Shown: piece by piece, positions 17,527 through 26,435 of the stretch
Position numbering within the stretch: position 1 is the first letter of the stretch
How the letters are laid out: each line of letters starts with the position of its first letter
From: Bosea sp. PAMC 26642
Lineage (GTDB): Bacteria; Pseudomonadota; Alphaproteobacteria; Rhizobiales; Beijerinckiaceae
NCBI RefSeq assembly: GCF_001562255.1
Contig: NZ_CP014301.1
Span: 1,550,001-1,614,000, forward strand
Length of the DNA: 64,000 bases
Direction of reading: 5' to 3'
Translations under genes and position numbers: made by a program
Notes under the pieces: generated by a model
Seen by the model: only the letters and a program-made list of their open reading frames with translations
Database searches by the model: none
What the model was told of the DNA's origin: nothing

Positions 17527-18498
17527 ATGGCCGATCTCGCCAACATCCTGAACCTCGTCGCGCCCTTCTTCGGCTTGATCCTGCTCGGCTACCTGATCGG
17601 GCGTTATCGCCAGGCGCCCGAGGCGGGGCTCGCATGGCTGCAGTTCTTCCTGATCTATGTCGCCTTGCCGCCGCTGTTCTATCGGCTGATCGCCGACAAG
17701 CCGGTCACCGAACTTGCCAATGGCCGCTTCATTCTCGCGACCACGCTGTCGACATTCCTCGCCTTCGCGCTGTCCTTCGCGATCGGAATGAGAGCGACCG
17801 GCCGCGATATCCCGCAGTCGGTGATGCAGGGCGTCGCCGGCTCCTATTCGAATACGGGCTATATGGGGCCGCCCCTGCTGCTCGCGGCGCTCGGTCCCGC
17901 CGCGAGCGCGCCGCTCGTCCTGATCTTCGTCTTCGACAGCGTGCTGCTGTTCTCGCTGATCCCGTTCCTGATGGCGATCGCCGGCGTCGAGAAGAAAAGC
18001 CCGCTCGCCACGGCCCGTCAGGTCGCCTGGCAAGTTCTGACGCATCCCTTCAATATCGCGACGCTGCTCGGCGTGCTCGCTGCTTATGCGCATTACGAAT
18101 TGCCGACGGCGCTCGACAAGATGACGCTGTGGCTGGCGCAGGCGGCGGCGCCCTGCGCGCTCTTCCTGCTCGGTGTCACGGTCGCGCTGCGGCCGATCAA
18201 GGCAGTCCCCGCCGAAGTGCCGGTGCTGGTCGCGATCAAGCTCGTGCTGCATCCGCTGCTGGTCTGGGCGCTGCTCTCGGCGATCGGCGATTTTCCCGAT
18301 ATCTGGATCTTCACCGCCGTCATCATGGCAGCGCTGCCGCCGGCGCTGAACATCTTCGTGATCGCAACGCAGTACCGCGTCGGCGTCGAACGCGCCTCGA
18401 CCTGCATCCTCGTCGGCACCATCGTCTCGATGGCTACGCTGACGGGCTTCCTGTGGCTGGTGAAGACGGGCAGGATGGCGGCCGACCTGTTTCCCTGA
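17527..18498 (+). CDS. AEC family transporter (auxin efflux carrier-like permease)
   Basis: A 323-residue integral membrane protein of the AEC/MDC family, whose bacterial members carry malonate, malate or similar acids. About ten hydrophobic segments are visible. Family motifs include the N-terminal VAPFFGLILLGYLIGR, the mid-protein VAGSYSNTGYMGPPLLL, and the C-terminal AALPPALNIFVIATQY. MADLANILNLV at 17527 is the typical AEC start; the longer frame from 17410 adds non-hydrophobic, atypical sequence. The gene is divergent from the malyl-CoA-lyase-like gene and 15 bp upstream of the CaiB-type gene. That context suggests an organic acid related to the lyase substrate, which is inference. Confidence 0.85.
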   Translation: MADLANILNLVAPFFGLILLGYLIGRYRQAPEAGLAWLQFFLIYVALPPLFYRLIADKPVTELANGRFILATTLSTFLAFALSFAIGMRATGRDIPQSVMQGVAGSYSNTGYMGPPLLLAALGPAASAPLVLIFVFDSVLLFSLIPFLMAIAGVEKKSPLATARQVAWQVLTHPFNIATLLGVLAAYAHYELPTALDKMTLWLAQAAAPCALFLLGVTVALRPIKAVPAEVPVLVAIKLVLHPLLVWALLSAIGDFPDIWIFTAVIMAALPPALNIFVIATQYRVGVERASTCILVGTIVSMATLTGFLWLVKTGRMAADLFP

Positions 18499-18513
18499 CA
18501 GCGCGAGAAGCCG

Positions 18514-19665
18514 ATGCTGCCGCTGGACGACCTCTCGGTCCTGGATTTCTCAACGCTGCTGCCCGGCCCATTGGCGAGCCTGTTCCTGTCGGAGGCGGGC
18601 GCGACGGTGATCAAGATCGAGCGCCCCGGCGGCGAGGACATGCGCCGCTTCCCGCCACGCTTCGGCGAGACCTCGGCACCGTTTGCGGTGCTGAACCGGG
18701 GCAAGGCCAGCATCGAACTCGATCTGAAGGCGCCCGATGCCGTCGCGCGCCTGACCCCGCTGATCGCACGTGCCGATATCCTGATCGAGCAGTTCCGGCC
18801 TGGCGTGATGAAGAGGCTGGGCCTCGGCTACGACGCACTGAAAGCACTCAATCCACGTTTGATCTACTGCTCGATCAGCGGCTACGGCCAGACCGGGCCG
18901 CGCGCCCAGGAGGCCGGCCACGACATCAACTATCAGGCGATCGGCGGCCTACTTGGGCAGTCTCTTGCACGCGGCGCACCGCCGCCGCTGCCACCGCCTC
19001 TGGTCGCCGATATCGGCGGCGGCACCATGCCCGCCTTGCTCAACATCCTGCTCGCCCTGCGCCAGCGCGAGCGCAGCGGGCAGGGCTGCCATCTCGACAT
19101 CGCGATGAGCGACGCCATGCCCGCTTTCGCCTGGTACGGGCTGGCGCAGGGTCAGGCGGGCGGGCACTACCCGGCGGGCGGGCAGGGCCAGTTGACCGGC
19201 GGCAGTCCACGCTACGGCCTCTATGCGACACAGGACGGCTGGTTCCTCGCCGTCGGCGCGCTGGAGCAGAAGTTCTGGACGGTTTTTTGCGAGACGATCG
19301 CACTCGACGAAAGCCTGCGGGATGACAGCCGCGACGCCGCTTCGACACATGCTGCGATCACGAAGATCATCGCCAGCCGGCCTTCCGCAGACTGGCGTGC
19401 CGAACTGGAGCCGCGCGATTGCTGCTGCACCGTCGTCCGGACGCTCGCAGAGGCGATGAACGATCCTCACCTCACCGCGCGCGGCCTGCTCGACGCGCAG
19501 GCGCAGGAGCCCGGCGGGCGCCGCCTCGTCTCGACCCCGCTGCCGCTGGCGCCGGTGTTTCGCGAGCAGGCGGCGGCGCTGCGCGATGTCAGGGCGAGCG
19601 GCGCCGATACGCGGGATTGGCTCGCTGACGAGGAGAAGCCCGACCCGAGCCGGATGACCACGTGA
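18514..19665 (+). CDS. CaiB/BaiF family enzyme, alpha-methylacyl-CoA racemase-like
   Basis: A 383-residue family III CoA-transferase-fold enzyme. Several features favour the alpha-methylacyl-CoA racemase branch: FSTLLPGPLASLFLSEAGA, VIKIERPGGED, LIYCSISGYGQTGP, the GHDINYQAIGG segment containing the catalytic-type histidine, and VADIGGGTM around the second catalytic acid. CoA-transferases instead rely on an Asp after the GHD-like block, so a transferase role is not excluded. The ATG follows GCGAGAAG and begins 15 bp after the AEC carrier stop, so the two genes are likely co-transcribed. The 3' end meets the palindromic element at 19673. Confidence 0.82.
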   Translation: MLPLDDLSVLDFSTLLPGPLASLFLSEAGATVIKIERPGGEDMRRFPPRFGETSAPFAVLNRGKASIELDLKAPDAVARLTPLIARADILIEQFRPGVMKRLGLGYDALKALNPRLIYCSISGYGQTGPRAQEAGHDINYQAIGGLLGQSLARGAPPPLPPPLVADIGGGTMPALLNILLALRQRERSGQGCHLDIAMSDAMPAFAWYGLAQGQAGGHYPAGGQGQLTGGSPRYGLYATQDGWFLAVGALEQKFWTVFCETIALDESLRDDSRDAASTHAAITKIIASRPSADWRAELEPRDCCCTVVRTLAEAMNDPHLTARGLLDAQAQEPGGRRLVSTPLPLAPVFREQAAALRDVRASGADTRDWLADEEKPDPSRMTT

Positions 19666-19672
19666 CCCAACC

Positions 19673-19820
19673 CCGTCATTCCGGGGCGCTGCAAAGCAGC
19701 GAGCCCGGAACCCATAAACTCGGATGGTGCCGGACGTAGCGTCACGCCGATCGCCCCATTCGGAACGGACAATGTCTATGGGTTCCGGGCTCTTCGCTAC
19801 GCGAAGCCCCGGAATGACGG
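19673..19820. repeat. Intergenic palindromic element, copy 2
   Basis: CCGTCATTCCGGGGC on the left is perfectly complementary to GCCCCGGAATGACGG on the right. Inner arms GAGCCCGGAACCCATA and TATGGGTTCCGGGCTC also pair, with a small CGCTGCAAAGCAGCG hairpin and a CTTCGCTACGCGAAG hairpin at the junctions. It lies between convergent genes and has the same build as the element at 7968-8083. Confidence 0.87.
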
Positions 19821-19836
19821 CGATGCTGCGACAAGA

Positions 19837-21012
19837 TCAGCGCGCCGTGCCGCCGGCCAGCCCCTGCCGCATCACGAGTCGACGCAGCGGCCCGATCCGC
19901 GACAGCGCCAGCAGGCCGGCGCCGCGCAGCAGATCGGCCGGCAGCAGATCCGTAAGCAGGGTGCGGTTCAGCGCATCGACGGCGCCGGTGCGGAGCCGGA
20001 CATCGGTGTGGCGGGCTGAATCGTAGCGGCTCATCGCCGCCTCTTCGCCGGGATCGTCGATCTCCCGCAGCGCCTCGCGCAAGGCGACGACATCGCGCAG
20101 GCCGAGATTGAGCCCCTGCGCACCGATCGGCGGAAAGACATGCGCGGCTTCGCCGATCAGCGCCATGCGCGGAGCAGCGAAACGCTCGACCGACAATCCC
20201 CCCATCGGCACCCGGCCGCGCGGCCCGTCGAGCGTCATCGCGCCCAGCAGCGAATGCGTTTGCCGTTCGACGCGGCGAGCAAAGGCGACATCGTCGAGCG
20301 CCGCCACCTGATCCGCCTCGGCGGGATCGAGCAGCCAGACCAGCGAAGAGCGCCGGCCGGGCAGGGGCACCAGCGTGCACGGACCCTTGCGAGTATGGAA
20401 TTCGGTCGAGACCTCGCCATGCTCGCGCCGATGCGAGAACAGGCCTGTCAAAGCCACCTGCGGATAGCGCCACTCGCGCGCGCCGATCCCGGCGGCCACG
20501 CGCACCTGCGAGCGCCGCCCGTCGGCCCCGACCACGAGTTTGGCCCGCACGGGCGTAAAACCCTCGCCGCTCAGCGTCACCCCCTCTTCATCGGCGGCGA
20601 TGTCGGCAACCAGATGAGGGATGAAACTGATTAGCGGGTTTCGTTTCGCCTCCGCCGCCAGCGCCTCGACCAGCACGGCGTTCTCGACGTTCCAGCCGAA
20701 GGCATCGAGTCCGACCTCGGAGGCGCGGAACTCGACCGGTGGCTGGCGGAACAGGCTGCCGGTATCGTCGACCAACCGCATCACCGAAAGCGGTGCGGCG
20801 ACAGCCAACAGCGCTTCCCCGAGGCCCAGTTCGCCAAGCAGCCGCCAGGAGCCGTCGAGCAGCGCCACGGTGCGGCCGTCGCGTGCCGCGCCGATCGGCC
20901 CGAGCACGGCGACCCGCCTGCCTTCGCCGGCAAGCGCAAGCGCAGCGGCAAGGCCGACGGCCCCGGCGCCGACGATGGCGATCTCGACCTGCGATGCACC
21001 GGGCGTGTTCAT
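19837..21012 (-). CDS. UbiH/UbiF/Coq6 family FAD-dependent hydroxylase
   Basis: A 391-residue flavoprotein monooxygenase expected to hydroxylate the ubiquinone ring. Motifs: N-terminal dinucleotide-binding AIVGAGAVGLAAALAL (about residues 12-27), VVGADGRRSQVR (the DG motif region), and the C-terminal FAD-contact MALIGEAAHVFPPIGAQGLN. UbiH, UbiF, UbiL and UbiM differ in ring position and cannot be told apart by eye, so no gene symbol is given. It is divergent from a quinone oxidoreductase gene (about 190 bp apart), a loose functional link through quinones. Some members of this family act on other substrates. Confidence 0.88.
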   Translation of the reverse strand: MNTPGASQVEIAIVGAGAVGLAAALALAGEGRRVAVLGPIGAARDGRTVALLDGSWRLLGELGLGEALLAVAAPLSVMRLVDDTGSLFRQPPVEFRASEVGLDAFGWNVENAVLVEALAAEAKRNPLISFIPHLVADIAADEEGVTLSGEGFTPVRAKLVVGADGRRSQVRVAAGIGAREWRYPQVALTGLFSHRREHGEVSTEFHTRKGPCTLVPLPGRRSSLVWLLDPAEADQVAALDDVAFARRVERQTHSLLGAMTLDGPRGRVPMGGLSVERFAAPRMALIGEAAHVFPPIGAQGLNLGLRDVVALREALREIDDPGEEAAMSRYDSARHTDVRLRTGAVDALNRTLLTDLLPADLLRGAGLLALSRIGPLRRLVMRQGLAGGTAR

Positions 21013-21201
21013 GATCTCTGGCTAGCCGAAGACGCGGACCTTGACCATCGGCCCACTCGCCGCAGCCCGGCACTGCCGAATATGGCCCTTGGACAGACGA
21101 AGCGGACAGCGCCGCACGCCGGCCCGCTGCGCAGCCGGGACATTGCCTGCGACGGTAGCAAGTCACTATGGTCCGCCATCCAAACAGGGAGTTCGAAGTC
21201 C

Positions 21202-22176
21202 ATGGTCAAAGCCATCCGCGTTCACAAGGTCGGCGGGCCCGAAGTGCTGCAGGTCGAGGATATTACCCTGCCGGCGCCCGGCCCCGGCGAGGTGCTCGTC
21301 CAGAACAGGGCCATCGGCCTGAACTTCATCGACACCTATTTCCGCTCGGGGCTCTATCCGGCGCCCCAAATGCCTTTCGTACCGGGCAATGAGGGTGCTG
21401 GCGAGGTCGTCGCCGTCGGGCCCAACGTCACGGAGTTCAAGCCCGGCGACCGCGTCGCCTATGTCGCGACACTCGGTTCTTACGCCGAGCAGCGCATCGT
21501 CGCGGTCAATTCCGTCGTGGCGCTGCCCGAGGCGGTCTCCTTCGAGGCGGCGGCCAGCATGATGCTCAAGGGCATGACGGCCGAATACCTGCTGCACCGG
21601 ACCTACAAGGTCGGCCCCGGCGACACGATCCTCGTCCATGCAGCGGCCGGCGGCACCGGGCTGATCCTGTGCCAATGGGGCAGGGCGCTGGGCGCGACCG
21701 TCATCGGCACCGCCGGCTCGAAGGACAAGGCAGAATTGGCCATGGCGCATGGCGCCCATCACGTCATCCTGTATCGCGAGGAGGACTTTGTGGCGAAGGT
21801 GAAGGAGATCACCGGTGGTAAGCTCTGCAACGTCGTCTATGACGGCGTCGGCAAGGACACCTTCCTGCCGTCGCTGGATTGTTTGCGCCCCTTCGGCGTG
21901 CTGGCAAGCTTCGGCAACGCCTCTGGAGCGGTGGAACCCTTCAACCTCGGCCTGCTCGGCCCCAAGGGCTCGCTCTACGTCACGCGGCCGACGCTGTTTA
22001 CCCATATCGCCACGCGCGCGACCATGGTCGAGATAGCGAGGAACCTGTTCGAGACCGTCGCCACCGGCAAGGTCAAGGTGCCCGTCAACGCCACCTTCGC
22101 ACTGACGGACGTCGCCAATGCCCATCGCGCGCTGGAAGGCCGCGGCACGACCGGATCGACCGTCCTGATCCCCTGA
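21202..22176 (+). CDS. Quinone oxidoreductase, zinc-independent MDR family (Qor-like)
   Basis: A 324-residue NADPH:quinone oxidoreductase of the medium-chain dehydrogenase/reductase superfamily. It starts with the typical MVKAIRVHKVGGPEVLQVED at 21202. It shows FIDTYFRSGLYP, PFVPGNEGAGEVVAVG, the NADP-binding stretch ILVHAAAGGTGLILCQWG and no structural-zinc cysteine cluster, which separates Qor from alcohol dehydrogenases. An in-frame ATG at 21082 is rejected because the extension has no family similarity. A terminator-like hairpin follows at 22223. Confidence 0.9.
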   Translation: MVKAIRVHKVGGPEVLQVEDITLPAPGPGEVLVQNRAIGLNFIDTYFRSGLYPAPQMPFVPGNEGAGEVVAVGPNVTEFKPGDRVAYVATLGSYAEQRIVAVNSVVALPEAVSFEAAASMMLKGMTAEYLLHRTYKVGPGDTILVHAAAGGTGLILCQWGRALGATVIGTAGSKDKAELAMAHGAHHVILYREEDFVAKVKEITGGKLCNVVYDGVGKDTFLPSLDCLRPFGVLASFGNASGAVEPFNLGLLGPKGSLYVTRPTLFTHIATRATMVEIARNLFETVATGKVKVPVNATFALTDVANAHRALEGRGTTGSTVLIP

Positions 22177-22222
22177 TCGGCGGGCCGCGACAATCCCGCC
22201 AAGATTTCCGCCTAAGCGAGAA

Positions 22223-22250
22223 CCTGCGTCCGATCCGGGCGCAGGCTTTT
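22223..22250 (+). terminator. Likely rho-independent terminator after the quinone oxidoreductase gene
   Basis: CCTGCGTCC faces GGGCGCAGG around a GATCC loop (one G-T pair), followed by CTTTT. It sits 47 bp after the stop and 20 bp before the next start. The T run is short, so efficiency is uncertain. Confidence 0.6.
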
Positions 22251-22269
22251 CCGGAGCGGCGCAATCGCC

Positions 22270-23337
22270 ATGAAGAGATTGATCATGGCGATCGCGCTGG
22301 TCTCGGTGGGCGCAGTGGTCGCTCCGCAGGCCTGGCGGCACTGGCAGATCGTCGCGGCCGCCGACGATCCCGTCGCGCTCAGTCAGCTGCGCCTCGACGA
22401 GGCACTGTCGCCCCAGCGAGTCATGGCAGAGATCGACGCAGCCATCACCGCCCGTGATTCCGACCTTGCGGCCAGCTTCGTCGCTCTGGCGATGGAGCGC
22501 GGTATCGTCATCCCTGCCGACCGGCACGCGGCGATCCGGGCGCTGGCCGAGCGGGCGCCTGTCGATGCCGTCGAGGATTTCGGCCATGGGCTGATCGCCG
22601 GCGACCGCGACAGCGGCGCCGCCATGGCGGGCGCAGTCGCGGGAGACCTGATCGGCTTCGGCGATCTGCGCGATCTCGCCGCCGAAGGGCGCAAATGGCT
22701 CGGCGGCGAGGCGATCGACCCGACCGTACTCGCATTGGCGGCGGGCGGTCTTGCGATCAGCGCTGCGACCATCGCCAGCATCGGCGCCGCGCTGCCTGCC
22801 AGAAACGGCCTCAGCGTCGTCAAGGCAGCAACGAAGGCCAAGCTGCTATCGCCTGCGCTGACCACCAGTTTGGCGCGGCTGACGCGCGATGCCGTGCACC
22901 GGCCGGCTCTGACGGCAAGCCTCGCGGCGGCCGCGAAATTCGACCTTGCCGCCTCGCGCACCGCCGCCGGTGCGATACTGAAGCCCGCGGCCCTGACCAG
23001 GCTGACGGCGCTCGGGCAGGATGCCGGTGGGCTTTATGCCCGCGCCGGCCAGCGCGGCCTGCGACAGGTCCTGGCCGTCGCAGACGATGCCGGCGACATC
23101 GCGAAGGCATCGAAACTTGCGGTCGCAAAAGGCGGCAGTTTTCGTGCCGTTCTCAAAGTGCTGGGACGCGGCGCACTGGTTCTGGGAGCGCTGAGCATGA
23201 CGGCGATGGGCTGGCTTTTCGCGCTCGTCGGTTATGCGATTGCGGTGGCGATGCTGGCGCAGCGCTTCGGCTGGTGGTTGGGGCGCAGGCTGAAACCAGC
23301 CCCGAGACCGCAAACGGCGGAAATCCAGACGGCATGA
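22270..23337 (+). CDS. Uncharacterised Ala-rich membrane protein
   Basis: I do not recognise this 355-residue protein. It begins with an uncleaved-anchor or signal-like segment (LIMAIALVSVGAVVAPQAW, residues 4-22). It has a hydrophobic stretch around PTVLALAAGGLAISAATIAS in the middle and two closely spaced hydrophobic segments near the C-terminus (ALVLGALSMTAMGWLFALVG and the following residues), ending in a basic tail. The intervening regions are Ala-rich and helical. The ATG is preceded by GGAG at about 22253. It has its own terminator upstream, so it is probably transcribed separately, perhaps with the small exported protein that follows 65 bp on. Confidence 0.7.
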   Translation: MKRLIMAIALVSVGAVVAPQAWRHWQIVAAADDPVALSQLRLDEALSPQRVMAEIDAAITARDSDLAASFVALAMERGIVIPADRHAAIRALAERAPVDAVEDFGHGLIAGDRDSGAAMAGAVAGDLIGFGDLRDLAAEGRKWLGGEAIDPTVLALAAGGLAISAATIASIGAALPARNGLSVVKAATKAKLLSPALTTSLARLTRDAVHRPALTASLAAAAKFDLAASRTAAGAILKPAALTRLTALGQDAGGLYARAGQRGLRQVLAVADDAGDIAKASKLAVAKGGSFRAVLKVLGRGALVLGALSMTAMGWLFALVGYAIAVAMLAQRFGWWLGRRLKPAPRPQTAEIQTA

Positions 23338-23402
23338 ACCGAAACGGCCTCTGACACGGCCAAGGCCGGAGCGTTGTTGCTTCCTGCCTTTCGGATCACG
23401 TC

Positions 23403-23639
23403 ATGAAACGCCGCCTCCGCCTCGTCGGTCTCACACTTTCCTGCCTCACCGTCGCGACGGTCGCTCTCGCCCAGCAGTGCCCAAAGGTGAACTCCTGCGG
23501 CCTGACCGATGCCAGCGCAGATACTGTCTTGCACGCGCCTATGACCAAGGTCGAGAAGGCCCGTCTGACCCGCCCGATCGAAACGCGTGGCGTCCGCGAC
23601 GCGGTCATCGTCCAGGTCGCGATCGCTCCGCCACGTTGA
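23403..23639 (+). CDS. Small exported protein of unknown function
   Basis: A 78-residue protein with a clear signal peptide (MKRRLRLVGLTLSCLTVATV then ALAQ, cleavage near residue 24). The mature part is about 54 residues and has two cysteines in QQCPKVNSCG that could form a disulfide. No family is recognised. It is convergent with rimO, with 5 bp between stop codons. Confidence rests on the signal peptide and codon use. Confidence 0.55.
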   Translation: MKRRLRLVGLTLSCLTVATVALAQQCPKVNSCGLTDASADTVLHAPMTKVEKARLTRPIETRGVRDAVIVQVAIAPPR

Positions 23640-23644
23640 GGATG

Positions 23645-24964
23645 CTAGACCGCGACCCCATGCAGGTCATAGGCGTCGGCGCGCTCGATCTTCACCGTGA
23701 CAATATCGCCTGCCCGGAGCGGCCGGCGGCTCGCGACGTAGACATTGCCGTCGATCTCGGGCGCGTCCCATTTCGAGCGCCCCTTGGCGACCGTCGGACC
23801 GGCCTCGTCGATGATGACCTGGATGCGCTTGCCGACGCGGTTCCTGACGATGCGCGTGCTGATCTCGGCCTGAGCCTTCATGAAGCGGTGCCAGCGCGCC
23901 TCCTTCTCGTCCTCGGGAACGAGCGGAAGCCCGAGGTCGTTGGCGGGCGCACCCTTCACCGGCTCGTATTTGAAGCAGCCGACGCGCTCGAGCCTGGCCT
24001 CCTTCAGCCAGTCGAGCAGGAACTGGACGTCCTCTTCGGTCTCGCCGGGGAAGCCGACGATGAAGGTAGAGCGGACGGCGAGGTCGGGACAGATCTCGCG
24101 CCATTTGCGCAGCCGGTCGAGCGTGCGGTCCTGATGAGCCGGGCGCTTCATCGCCTTGAGAACGTTGGGAGAGGCGTGCTGGAAGGGGATGTCGAGATAG
24201 GGCAGGATCAACCCCTCCTGCATCAGCGGGATGACCTCATCGACATGCGGATAGGGGTAGACATAGTGCATCCGCACCCAGACGCCCATCTGGCCGAGTT
24301 CGCGGGCGAGCTCGAAGAAGCGCGTGCGCACCTCGCGATCCTGCCACATCGACGGGGCGTATCTGATGTCGAGACCGTAGGCGCTGGTGTCCTGCGAGAT
24401 CACCAGCAGTTCCTTGACGCCGGCCTTGACCAGCTTCTCGGCCTCGCGCAGCACCTCGCCGATCGGCCGCGAGACGAGATCCCCGCGTAGTTTCGGGATG
24501 ATGCAGAAGCTGCAGCGATTGTTGCAGCCCTCCGAAATCTTGAGATAGGCGTAGTGGCGCGGCGTCAGCTTGATGCCGTGCTCCGGCACCAGATCGACGA
24601 AGGGATCGTGACGAGGCGGCACGGCGGCGTGCACGGCCGAAACCACGCTCTCATAGGCCTGCGGCCCGGTGATCGCGAGGAGGTTGGGGAAGGCGTCGCG
24701 GATCTGCTCGGGCTCGGCGCCCATGCAGCCGGTGACGATGACCTTGCCGTTTTCCGCCATCGCGGCGCCGATCGCCTCCAGCGACTCGGCCTTGGCACTG
24801 TCGAGGAAGCCGCAGGTGTTGACGATGACGAGATCGGCGCCGGCATGCGTCTTGGTGAGCTCATAGCCGCCCGAGCGCAGCGAGGTGATGATCCGCTCGG
24901 AATCGACCAGCGCCTTGGGACAGCCCAGGGAAACGAATGAAATCTTCGGCGCGACGGCGTTCAT
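23645..24964 (-). CDS. rimO: Ribosomal protein S12 methylthiotransferase RimO
   Basis: RimO is a radical-SAM enzyme that methylthiolates the conserved Asp of ribosomal protein S12. The protein (439 residues from the ATG at 24964; a TTG at 24973 is possible) has the N-terminal MTTase domain ([13 protein letters not shown], with cluster cysteines), the radical-SAM motif CNNRCSFC, and a C-terminal TRAM domain. The segment after the CxxxCxxC motif ([13 protein letters not shown]) is characteristic of RimO, not MiaB. It is the last of a run of minus-strand genes that includes the sulfur block, separated from sseA by about 105 bp. Confidence 0.95.
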   Translation of the reverse strand: MNAVAPKISFVSLGCPKALVDSERIITSLRSGGYELTKTHAGADLVIVNTCGFLDSAKAESLEAIGAAMAENGKVIVTGCMGAEPEQIRDAFPNLLAITGPQAYESVVSAVHAAVPPRHDPFVDLVPEHGIKLTPRHYAYLKISEGCNNRCSFCIIPKLRGDLVSRPIGEVLREAEKLVKAGVKELLVISQDTSAYGLDIRYAPSMWQDREVRTRFFELARELGQMGVWVRMHYVYPYPHVDEVIPLMQEGLILPYLDIPFQHASPNVLKAMKRPAHQDRTLDRLRKWREICPDLAVRSTFIVGFPGETEEDVQFLLDWLKEARLERVGCFKYEPVKGAPANDLGLPLVPEDEKEARWHRFMKAQAEISTRIVRNRVGKRIQVIIDEAGPTVAKGRSKWDAPEIDGNVYVASRRPLRAGDIVTVKIERADAYDLHGVAV

Positions 24965-25068
24965 CGGCGGCAAACTCGGCGATCTGGAAAGGGCAGGGCG
25001 CGGCGCTGGCCAGCGCGCATGCCGCTTCCTTTGACGCTTTTTAGCCGATTTGGCAAATGCGGGGCGCG

Positions 25069-25932
25069 TCAGGCTCCGGTCGCGACCGGCCGCTCGGGAT
25101 CCTGCGTCCAGTCGGTCATCGAGCCGTCATAGAGCGCGACCTCATCGCGACCTAGAACCTCCGACATCACGAACCAGTTCAGCGCCGCCGTATGCCCGGT
25201 GTTGCAGTAGGACACCGCCGGTCCTCTGGGCACGACGCTGAACAGCGCCGACAGATCACCCACCGGCTTCAGCCGCCCGCTGGCCGGGTCGAAGGCTTCC
25301 GCGTAGTCACGGGATACGGCGCCGGGGATATGCCCGGCGCGCGTCGCCTCCGGGGCCTTCTCGCGACCCTCGAAGTAGCTCGCCGAGCGCGCATCGACCA
25401 GCGTGGCGAGCTTGCTGCGGGACGCCACCAGCGTCGCATCGGTGTTGCTGCGCAGGATCTGCTGCATCACGACCGGATAGGGATCGGCTGCTTTCGGCGC
25501 GGACGGCCCGGCCTCGACGGGGCGCTCGGGATCGGCGCTCCAGGCCCTGAAGCCGCCGTCCAGGATCGCCTGCTGGCCATGACCGATCAGCTTCAGCGTC
25601 CAGTAGACGCGCGCCGCGGCGGCGAAATCGGTCGCGCTGACGCCGGCGGGCACGATCACCACGTCGTCATGCGGCTTGATGCCCAGCCTGCCGACCAGTG
25701 TGGAAAGCTGGTCGAGCGGCGGCAAAATGCCCGGAGCGTTGCCGACCTTGGCGCGCCAGCCATCCCCGACATAGTCCGAGTGGACGGCGCCGGGAATGTG
25801 CCCCGCCTCATAGGCCTCCTTGCCGCCACCATCGATGGAGGAGCGGATATCGACGATGATGAGGTTGTCGTCGCTGAGCCGGGCCACGACGGCCTCGGGC
25901 GTGATCAGTCCGGAGAAGATGGAATCGCTCAT
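25069..25932 (-). CDS. sseA: 3-mercaptopyruvate sulfurtransferase (two-domain rhodanese)
   Basis: A 287-residue enzyme with two rhodanese domains (about 8-140 and 165-285) that transfers sulfur from 3-mercaptopyruvate to thiol or cyanide acceptors. The N-terminal domain lacks a catalytic cysteine. The active-site loop in the second domain is SYCNTGHTA, Cys243; mercaptopyruvate sulfurtransferases usually have CG(S/T)GVTA and thiosulfate sulfurtransferases CRKGVTA, so this loop is a variant and substrate preference is not certain. Its ATG overlaps the TGA of the OsmC gene (ATGA at 25929-25932), so the two are translationally coupled. Confidence 0.88.
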   Translation of the reverse strand: MSDSIFSGLITPEAVVARLSDDNLIIVDIRSSIDGGGKEAYEAGHIPGAVHSDYVGDGWRAKVGNAPGILPPLDQLSTLVGRLGIKPHDDVVIVPAGVSATDFAAAARVYWTLKLIGHGQQAILDGGFRAWSADPERPVEAGPSAPKAADPYPVVMQQILRSNTDATLVASRSKLATLVDARSASYFEGREKAPEATRAGHIPGAVSRDYAEAFDPASGRLKPVGDLSALFSVVPRGPAVSYCNTGHTAALNWFVMSEVLGRDEVALYDGSMTDWTQDPERPVATGA

Positions 25933-26366
25933 TGCGCTGATACCTGCTTGAGTTCGTCGACGAGGTCGATCGCGTAGGTCATCGCCGCGGTCGCGCCGAG
26001 CATGATCGAAGCGGAACAGTATTTTTCCTTCGACAATGTGACGGCCCGCTCTGCCTTGGCGGCCGAGAGCCCGCGCCCGCTGATGCGGTAGGCTATGTGG
26101 AGCTTCGTGAAAACCTTCGGATCCTTGGTGGCGCGCTCGGCCTCCACCTCGACCTCGCAGCCGGTGACGGGCTCGCGGCCCTTCTTCAGGATCTGGACGA
26201 CGTCGAAGCCGGTACAGCCGGCAAGTCCGATCAGCAGCATCTCCATCGGCCTGATGCCGATATTGCGGCCGCCATATTCAGGCGCGCCGTCCATGATCAC
26301 GGCATGGCCGCTGCCGGCCTCGCCCATGAAGGCCATGCCTTCGACCCAAGCCGCTCTGGCCTTCAT
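25929..26366 (-). CDS. OsmC family peroxiredoxin-like protein
   Basis: A 145-residue OsmC/YhfA-type protein. Members reduce organic hydroperoxides using two conserved cysteines; here these are in IGLAGCTGFDVV and KYCSASIML. Other landmarks are GGRNIGIRPMEMLL and the Lys-rich central helix. It lies between cysA (69 bp upstream) and sseA (4-bp overlap), placing a thiol-dependent activity among sulfur-uptake genes. YhfA-like members have unclear substrates. Confidence 0.87.
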   Translation of the reverse strand: MKARAAWVEGMAFMGEAGSGHAVIMDGAPEYGGRNIGIRPMEMLLIGLAGCTGFDVVQILKKGREPVTGCEVEVEAERATKDPKVFTKLHIAYRISGRGLSAAKAERAVTLSKEKYCSASIMLGATAAMTYAIDLVDELKQVSAQ

Positions 26367-26435
26367 GCCGGTCTCCTGTCCGATTCACGTCCGAGACAGG
26401 CATAGACTCTGCGGGCGTCGGAGGCGAGGGCGGTC

